A stretch of DNA of 41,233 nucleotides from an uncultured Clostridia bacterium (GTDB taxonomy: Bacteria; Bacillota; Clostridia; TANB77; CAG-508), in NCBI GenBank assembly GCA_944390975.1, contig CALXRX010000013.1, positions 1 through 41,233 of the forward strand, in the 5' to 3' direction. Positions 34,674 through 41,233 of this stretch are shown piece by piece. How positions within the stretch are numbered: the first letter of the stretch is position 1; every line of letters starts with the position of its first letter. The notes under the pieces were generated by a model, which saw only the letters and a list, made by a program, of their open reading frames with translations, searched no databases and had not been told where the DNA came from. A program made the translations under genes and the position numbers.

Positions 34674-35048
34674 ATGAAAAAAATTAAGCTAAAGAGATAC
34701 TTAAATTCATATAATTTAGCTATTTTGTGTTGCATATTAATAGTTGTTATATCTATATATTTCTTTTTTAAGCCAGAAGAAAATAAGATAATAACCCCAA
34801 GTGGAATAGAAGTAGTAGACACAAAAACAAAAGAAAATGAAGAAATTTCAGAACAAAAGGCAAAAGAGGCTGCTATAAAGCAGTTTAAAAAGCTAGGAGA
34901 AAAAACAAATAAAAATGATTTAACACTAAAAGAAATAAAAAGAAATGGCGAAAAGTATTATTATATAACTTCAAAACAAAACACAATGGAAATAAAAATA
35001 CAAGGAGGTAAAATAACAAGAATAAATAGTGCCCCAGTAGAAGAATAA
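34674..35048 (+). CDS. Small membrane protein with PepSY-like domain
   Basis: A 124-residue protein. Residues 14-33 are one membrane helix (LAILCCILIVVISIYFFF), with the rest outside the cell. Residues about 58-120 have PepSY character: ISEQKAKEAAIKQFKKLG forms the helix, followed by the strands GEKYYYITSKQ and TMEIKIQGGKITRINSA. PepSY domains often inhibit or chaperone secreted peptidases, or act as small binding modules. SD AAGGGA lies upstream of the ATG. It lies 168 bp downstream of the giant gene, beyond a strong hairpin, and may be a separately tuned last gene of the operon. Confidence 0.7.
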   Translation: MKKIKLKRYLNSYNLAILCCILIVVISIYFFFKPEENKIITPSGIEVVDTKTKENEEISEQKAKEAAIKQFKKLGEKTNKNDLTLKEIKRNGEKYYYITSKQNTMEIKIQGGKITRINSAPVEE

Positions 35049-35064
35049 GAATAAAAAACAATGC

Positions 35065-35108
35065 ACCTAAACTGTTAGAGTTTTATCTAATAGTTTAGGT
35101 GTATTTTT
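35065..35108 (+). terminator. Terminator after the PepSY-like gene
   Basis: CACCTAAACTGTTAGA (35065-35080) pairs with TCTAATAGTTTAGGTG (35087-35102, one G-T pair), followed by TATTTTTT. Confidence 0.85.
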
Positions 35109-35323
35109 TATGCAAAAAACACAAAGTAAGATATGTGTAAAACATTGAATTCCTTAGGTAAATAAAGAAAATTTTATAGATATGTTACGAAAAAATAATA
35201 AAAACGTAAAAAAACATCAAATTTGCTCGAAACCATTAATTTCCGTAAGTATATAACATATATGTATATATAATAAAGTAAATTACTACCATTGAAATAT
35301 AAAAATAAAAAAAATAAAATAAA

Positions 35324-35343
35324 TGTAAATATTGATATTTACA
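35324..35343 (+). promoter_or_regulatory. Palindrome directly upstream of the RCC1 gene SD
   Basis: TGTAAATAT-TG-ATATTTACA is a perfect 9-2-9 palindrome ending just before the SD AGAGGTAGGGG. It could be an operator. A TATAAT at 35269-35274 may be the -10, but no good -35 is seen. Apart from the terminator at its start, nothing else was found in the 35049-35362 gap. Confidence 0.45.
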
Positions 35344-35362
35344 CAAGAAGAGGTAGGGGAAA

Positions 35363-37114
35363 ATGTTTAGTAAAAAGCTTAAAAAGAAAATGAAAAAGAG
35401 TTTAGCAATAGTAGCAGGTGGAATTGCTACATTAACAGCAGCAGTTGTTTTAGTGAATAATAGTGAAACAATGATTAAAGTATTAAACTCTAACCAAAAA
35501 GAAGAAATACAACGTGCAAGTATTTCTGTTAATAATGCTACAAATGAAACTTTAAAAAATCAAATAAATTCAAGTAGCAAAATAGTTGCAGGAGGAAATC
35601 ATTTTGTAGCTTTAACTGCAGATGGCAAAGTTTATGGTTGGGGATATAATAACTATGGACAACTTGGAACTGTAGACAATGCTAACAAGTTAGAGCCAGC
35701 ACAAGCAATAGCTGTAGTTTTGGATGAAGAAGGAAACGTAAAAAAGGATGAAAACAAAAAAAATATAACAGAAGAAATAACAGATGCTATAGATATAGCG
35801 TCTGGATATAATTTTACACTAGTATTAAGAAAAGATGGAAGCGTATGGGCAGCAGGATATAATGTGTATGGACAATTAGGCAATAATACAACTACTAGTT
35901 CAAATGTTTTTGTAAAAGTAAAAAATGAAAATGGAACAGCCTACCTAGAAAATATAAAAGCAGTATATGCAGGAGATCAAACAAGCTATGCTATATCAAA
36001 TGAAGGTGATTTATATGCTTGGGGTAGAAACAATGTAGGACAATGTGGATTAGGCACAACATCTTCAATACAATATTTACCATATAAAAGCTTGGGCAAT
36101 GTTGAGAAAGTTGCATCTGGAACAGAATCTACAATTGTTTTAACAAAAGATAAAAAAGTATATGGAGTAGGATTAAATACAAGTGGACAGTTAGGTGTTG
36201 GAAGTATAGCAAATCAAACTACATGGGTAGAAATGAAAGACTCAGATAATGTAGCAGTACTTCAAAATGTAAAAGATATATCAGCAGGAACTTGGCATAA
36301 AGTAATACTTAAAGAAGACGGAACAGTATGGTCAGTAGGATTTAATATGTATGGGCAATTAGGTGATGGCACAAGTGGAACAGATGCAAGAAAATCTAAC
36401 TTAGTACAAGCACTAGATAGTGAAGGAAATCCTTTAACAAATATAGAAGAAATTTATGCATCAGGAAATTCAACATTTGCAATAGATAAAAATGGGCAAG
36501 TTTATGCAGTAGGACAAAATACATATGGAGGTTTAATAACAAGAAATGCTACAAACCAAACAAATTTTGTAAAAGTAGATACAAAAGGAAAAGCAGAAAA
36601 AATTGCAGCTACAGAGTATGTTGGCTCTGGAAATACAATTTATGGAACAACAGCATGGATAGACGATATAGGAAGAATATATACAGTAGGATATAATGGA
36701 TATGGACAATTAGGAAATGAAACTACAGAAAATTCAGTTAATTATGAGCCATATAGTATAACAAATATTAGAATTGCACCAAATGAATCAATTGTAAATT
36801 TGGCAAAAGGTGAAGCAAAAAATATAACAACATCATTATTAACAGAAAACTTATTAGTAGATAAGGCATTTAATGTAAATTATAATCTTAAATCATTAGA
36901 TACAAATATTATAACAACAAATGGAAATACAATTACAGCAGTTGGAATAGGAACAACATATATCAGAATAGAAGATAATACTAACAAAATATATGGAAGT
37001 ATAAAAGTAAATGTAAATGAAACAAAAACTATAGCACGGAAGCAAAGTAGTTGGAGGATATTCACATTTTGTAGCATTAAAATCAAATGGAGAAGTATGG
37101 GGCTGGGGCTATAA
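35363..37114 (+). CDS. RCC1-repeat surface protein, N-terminal part before a frameshift
   Basis: It begins with a basic stretch and a signal or anchor segment (KSLAIVAGGIATLTAAVVLV). About seven RCC1-type blade repeats follow, with the patterns VYGWGYNNYGQLG and IVAGGNHFVALTADG, at about residues 72-470. Then comes a BIG2-like Ig module with LKSLDTNIITTNGNTITAVG and IGTTYIRIEDNTNKIYGSIK. Homology to the other repeat units holds up to about 37031. After that the frame yields unrelated residues and a stop at 37112-37114, while the homologous sequence continues in the +1 frame. RCC1 repeats form seven-bladed propellers used for protein binding. SD AGAGGTAGGGG precedes the ATG. The listed end is therefore the premature end of a split gene. 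Confidence 0.8.
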   Translation: MFSKKLKKKMKKSLAIVAGGIATLTAAVVLVNNSETMIKVLNSNQKEEIQRASISVNNATNETLKNQINSSSKIVAGGNHFVALTADGKVYGWGYNNYGQLGTVDNANKLEPAQAIAVVLDEEGNVKKDENKKNITEEITDAIDIASGYNFTLVLRKDGSVWAAGYNVYGQLGNNTTTSSNVFVKVKNENGTAYLENIKAVYAGDQTSYAISNEGDLYAWGRNNVGQCGLGTTSSIQYLPYKSLGNVEKVASGTESTIVLTKDKKVYGVGLNTSGQLGVGSIANQTTWVEMKDSDNVAVLQNVKDISAGTWHKVILKEDGTVWSVGFNMYGQLGDGTSGTDARKSNLVQALDSEGNPLTNIEEIYASGNSTFAIDKNGQVYAVGQNTYGGLITRNATNQTNFVKVDTKGKAEKIAATEYVGSGNTIYGTTAWIDDIGRIYTVGYNGYGQLGNETTENSVNYEPYSITNIRIAPNESIVNLAKGEAKNITTSLLTENLLVDKAFNVNYNLKSLDTNIITTNGNTITAVGIGTTYIRIEDNTNKIYGSIKVNVNETKTIARKQSSWRIFTFCSIKIKWRSMGLGL

Positions 37115-40100
37115 TGTTAATGGAGAATTGGGAATAGGAAATAATGTTAACCAAACAGAGCCAGTACAACCATTAGCAGTAGTTTTAGATGAAGATGGAA
37201 ATGTAGAAAAAGATGAAAGCGGAAAAGTTATAACAGAAAAAATAACAGATGCAATAGATGTAGTAGCAGGATATAATCATACATTAGTATTAAGAAAAGA
37301 TGGAACAGTATGGGCTTCAGGATATAATGACTATGGACAATTAGGAAATGGAAATACTGCAAGATCAAATATATTCTATAGAGTAAAACTAAATGCAAAT
37401 GGAGAATATCTACAAGATATAATAGAAATAGCTGCAGGAAGATATGAAAGCTATGCATTAACAAAAAATGGAGAAGTATATGCTTGGGGATATGGATATA
37501 ATGGAAATCTTGGAATAGGAGTTAGTGGAAATTCATATACCAGTAATACCTATCCGGTAAAAATGAAAAAAGTTTCAAATATAATGCAAATATCAGCAGG
37601 TTATTGTTATACTACAATGTTAAATGCAGATAGTAGTGTATGGGGTGTAGGATATAATGAATATGGTCAACTTGGAATAAATAGTGCTACATCAATAATA
37701 AGTTTACCACGACAAATGCTAGATGAAACAGGAAAAGAAGTACTATATGGAGTAAAAGAAGTATCTGCTGGTTATTTACACACAATGGTATTAAAAGAAG
37801 ATGGAACAGTATGGGGATGTGGATATAACAATTATGGACAACTTGGAAATAATGCCACAGCAAGTAAAGTGTTATTATTAGTACAAACAATAGAGAATAT
37901 AGAGGAAACAACAGAAGGTGAAACCATAACACAAACACCTATATATTTAACAAATGCAAAACATATTAGAGCATCAGGAAATGGAACATACATATTAAAA
38001 CAAAATGAAAGTGGAATGTATGTAATAGGATTAAACAGTAATGGACAATTATTTGCACAAGATACAACTACCAAAAAAATTGCAACAAAAGTAGAAAATG
38101 ATAAAAACTTATTTACAATGACAATGACAAAATCAGAATCAAATCAAGCAGGTGTTATTGTAGATGAAGATGGAATGGTATATACAGTAGGATATAATGG
38201 ATATGGACAACTTGGAAATGGAACAACAGAAAATAGTTTAACTCCATGGTGTATTAGTAAAAAGAAAATAAATGTAGAAAAAAACATAATTAACTTAGAA
38301 CAACCAGGAGCAAAAGAACAAATAAAATATAGTACATCTGTAGGATTTAACCTATTAAGAGATGTAGTTCCAGAAGGTAAATTTACATTTACATCAATGG
38401 ATGAAAATGTTGTAACAGTAAATGAAAAAACAGGAGAAATAACAGCAGTAGGACTTGGTACTACATATGTAAAAGTATATAATGAAAGAAATGACTTATC
38501 AGCAGCAGTAAAAGTAAATGTAAATGGAGAAGGAAATATAACTCAGGCAAAAATAGTATCAGGTAAATTACATTTCATAGCACTAAAAGGAAATGGAGAA
38601 GTATGGGGCTGGGGATATAATGGTAATGGACAATTAGGAAATGGAAATAATGTTAACCAAACAGAGCCAGTACAAGCATTAGCTGCAGTTTTAGATGAAA
38701 ATGGAAATGTAAAAAAAGATTCAGCTGGAAAAGTAGTAACAGAAGAAATAACAGATGCAATAGATGTAGCAGCAGGATACCATCAGACATTAGTATTAAG
38801 AAAAGATGGAACAGTATGGGCATCAGGATATAACAATTATGGACAATTAGGAAATGGAAATACAGCAAGTTCAAATATATTCTATAAAGTAAAACTAAAT
38901 GCAAGTGGAGAATATTTGCAAGATATAGTGCAAATATCAGGATATTATTATGAATCATATGCATTAACAAAAAATGGAGAAGTATATGGATGGGGAACAG
39001 GTGAAAATGGACAATTAGGAAATGGAACAAGTGGAACTTCTTATCGTGTAAACTTATATCCAGTAAAAATGAAAAAAGTATCAAACATAATACAAGTATC
39101 AGCAGGACATTGTTTTACCATAATGTTAGATGCAAATGGAAGCGTATGGAGTGTAGGATACAATGGAAATGGACAACTAGGACTAAATAATAAAGTGGCA
39201 CAAACCTTACCACAACAAATGCTAGATGAAACAGGAAAAAATGTACTATATGGAGTAAAAGAAGTATCAGCAGGGTTTAGACATACAGCAATATTAAAAG
39301 AAGATGGAAGTGCATGGGCAACAGGACAAAACTCATATGGTCAGTTAGGAGACAACACAACAACAGACAAATTAGTTATAGTACCAGTAAAAAGAGAAAT
39401 ACTAACACAAACAGATGAAGATACAGATACTACAACACAAACACCAGTATACGTAACAGATGCAAAACATATATTAGCATCAGGACTAGCAACATATATA
39501 TCAAGACAAAAAGACGAAACTGGAGAAGCCGGAATGTATGTAACAGGTGTAAATACAAATGGACAGTTATTTACACAAGATATAACATCAAGAACAATTG
39601 CAACAAAAGTAGAAACAGATAAAAATATACTAGCAATGTCAGTAACACAAATAGCAGAAGAATATTATACAAACCAAGCAGGAGCAATAGCAGACCAAGA
39701 TGGAATGGTATATACAGTAGGACATAACGCATATGGACAACTTGCAAATGGAACAACAGAAAATAATATAACACCATGGTGCATAAGCAAGAAGAAAATA
39801 AATGTAGAAAAGAACATAATCAACTTTGAAAAAGCTAGAGAAACAGAACAAATAAAATATAATACATCACTAGGATTTAACCTATTAAGAGATGTAATTC
39901 CAGAAGGAAAATTTACATTCACATCAATGGACAAAAATGTTGCAACAGTAGATGAAAAAACAGGTGTAGTAACAGCAGTGGGGAATGGTACTACATATGT
40001 AAAAATATACAATGAAAGAAATAATTTATGGGCAGCAGTAGAAATAAATGTAAATGGAGCAGGAAATACAACTGGGGCCAAAATAGTAGGAGGTTTACAT

Positions 40101-41233
40101 CACTTTGCAGCATTAAAAGGAAATGGAACAGTATGGACATGGGGATATAATGAATATGGGCAATTAGCAACAGGAAATTATATTAACCAAACAGAACCAA
40201 CAAGGGCATTAGCAGTAGTTTTAGATGAAGATGGAAATGTAAAAAAAGATGATAATGGACAAATTGTAAAAGAAGAAATAAATGATGCAATAGATATAGC
40301 AGCAGGAAATCACCATACAGTAGTATTAAGAAAAGATGGAACAGTATGGGCAACAGGATATAATGAGTATGGACAATTAGGAAATGGAAATACTGCAAAA
40401 TCAAATTTATTCTACAAAGTAAAATTAAATGCAAATGGGGATTATTTAGAAGATATAGTACAAGTATCAGCAGAATATTCAGAAACCTATGCATTAACCA
40501 AAAGTGGAGAAGTGTATGGATGGGGATATGGAAATAATGGAAATTTCGGAATAGGAGTTAGTGGAAACTCATATAATGTTGTATCATATCCAGTAAAAAT
40601 GAAAAAAGTATCAAACATAATACAAATAGCAGCAGGTCATTGTAATATAGCAATGCTAGATGCAAATGGAAGTGTATGGGTAGCAGGATATAATGGATAT
40701 GGTCAACTTGGAATAAATAATAAAGCAAACCAAAGCTTACCACAACTAATGCTAGATGAAACAGGAAAAGAAGTACTATATGGAGTAAAAGAAGTAGCAA
40801 TGGGACGTGACCATACAGTAGTATTAAAAGAAGATGGAACAGTATGGAGTGTTGGAAGAAACACATATTATGAATTAGGAGATAATACAAATGTAGATAA
40901 AACACTAATAGTACAAATGATAGAAAAAATAGAAACAGTAACAAATGAAGAAACAAGCGAAACAGAGGATAAAATAACATATATAACAGATGCAAAACAC
41001 ATATATCCAGAAGGATATGCAACATATGTAACAAGACAAAAGGATGAAAATGGCGAAGCTGGAATGTATGTAGTAGGAGTAAATAGTTATGGACAGTTAT
41101 TTACACAAGATACAGCTACTAAAACAATTGCAACAAAAGTAGAAACAGATAAAGATATATTAACAATGGGATCAACAATACAAGCAGCCGTATCACAAAC
41201 AACAGCAATAGCAGACCAAGATGGAATGGTATA
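35605..41233 (+). repeat. ~1.5-kb coding super-repeat, four units (last incomplete)
   Basis: Equivalent points VALTADGKVYGWGYN, VALKSNGEVWGWGYN, IALKGNGEVWGWGYN and AALKGNGTVWTWGYN lie near 35605, 37072, 38577 and 40108, a spacing of about 1.47-1.53 kb. Each unit comprises an RCC1-repeat block plus one BIG2-like module. Units 2-4 share long near-identical stretches. Confidence 0.85.
37035..41233 (+). CDS. RCC1/BIG2 repeat protein, downstream part of the split gene (runs off the window)
   Basis: This open frame starts after a stop at 37032-37034 and remains open to the window end. I confirmed the frame at codons 37248, 38754, 40284 and 41214. It encodes further super-repeats, each with several RCC1 blades (for example LRKDGTVWASGYNDYGQLG) and a BIG2-like module (FTFTSMDENVVTVNEKTGEI then TAVGLGTTYVKVYNERN). 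There is no SD or early start codon, so it is best read as the continuation of the gene at 35363. One extra nucleotide, or two missing, between 37032 and 37047 explains the split. The 3' end and any anchoring signal lie outside the window. Confidence 0.75.

Noticed and set aside
37020..37050. Programmed ribosomal frameshift in the RCC1 gene
   Set aside because: The needed shift is +1 (or -2). I saw neither a typical slippery heptamer nor a stop-codon +1 site with a stimulatory element; mutation or assembly error is more likely.
37228..41034. Leu/His-rich minus-strand ORFs opposite the RCC1 repeats
   Set aside because: Compositional shadows repeated in every unit; the plus-strand frame is clearly the coding one.
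26860..41233. CRISPR array
   Set aside because: The repeats here are long, coding and in frame, with no short direct repeats separated by unique spacers.
1..41233. Insertion sequences, prophage genes or rRNA
   Set aside because: No transposase, integrase, phage structural gene or rRNA segment was recognised in any frame.

Overview
The window comes from a very AT-rich, Gram-positive, probably spore-forming member of the Clostridia (Bacillota), most likely an anaerobe of gut type. Signs of this are strong AGGAGG-type ribosome binding sites with several TTG/GTG starts, SigA-like TTGACA/TATAAT promoters, tRNA genes with encoded CCA, a CwlD-type spore-cortex amidase, a YabE-like 3D-domain protein, and very large secreted repeat proteins. 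TGG is used for tryptophan and TAA is the usual stop. The left edge cuts into a D-Ala-D-Ala carboxypeptidase gene, and the right edge cuts into an RCC1-repeat surface gene.

Layout. 1-1.5 kb: remnant of a D,D-carboxypeptidase and a small membrane or lipoprotein gene. 1.5-1.8 kb: tRNA-Gly(GCC), tRNA-Cys(GCA) and a terminator. 1.84-2.4 kb: a compact cluster with the hallmarks of a type I toxin-antitoxin locus. It has a 37-residue hydrophobic ORF with an occluded Shine-Dalgarno, a convergent small RNA sharing a bidirectional terminator, inverted repeats at both transcription starts, and a second small-RNA promoter whose product can pair with the toxin SD and start codon. 2.5-5.1 kb: a nucleoside deoxyribosyltransferase-like protein, a CYTH-domain remnant and, on the minus strand, a long-chain acyl-CoA synthetase. 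5.3-9.9 kb: a 1474-residue thioester-domain adhesin with five repeat domains. 10-12.9 kb: a probable operon of an Ig-like membrane protein, a CmpB-family membrane protein and a GGDEF protein with a degenerate receiver. 12.97-14.2 kb (minus strand): xpt and a GNAT acetyltransferase. 14.5-23.5 kb: cwlD and a ~2.7 kresidue cyclic beta-1,2-glucan synthase (GT84 + glycoamylase-like + GH94). 23.6-24.2 kb: a RelB/RelE-type type II toxin-antitoxin pair. 24.3-25.3 kb: a 3D-domain cell-wall protein.

25.6-35.0 kb: a surface locus. A cohesin-like + dockerin protein is followed after 3 nt by a 2548-residue Ig-like repeat protein with a transmembrane segment and a cytoplasmic tail, then by a small PepSY-like membrane protein. 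35.4 kb to the end: an RCC1/BIG2 repeat protein built from ~1.5 kb super-repeats, split by a frameshift near 37.04 kb.

Taken together, the window is devoted largely to the cell envelope: peptidoglycan enzymes, glucan synthesis and at least three giant adhesin-like proteins. Two toxin-antitoxin modules of different types are interspersed. The type I-like cluster at 1.84-2.4 kb is the best candidate for an undescribed system. The split repeat gene and the cohesin/dockerin operon also deserve a second look. All functional calls rest on motif recognition by eye; no searches were run.
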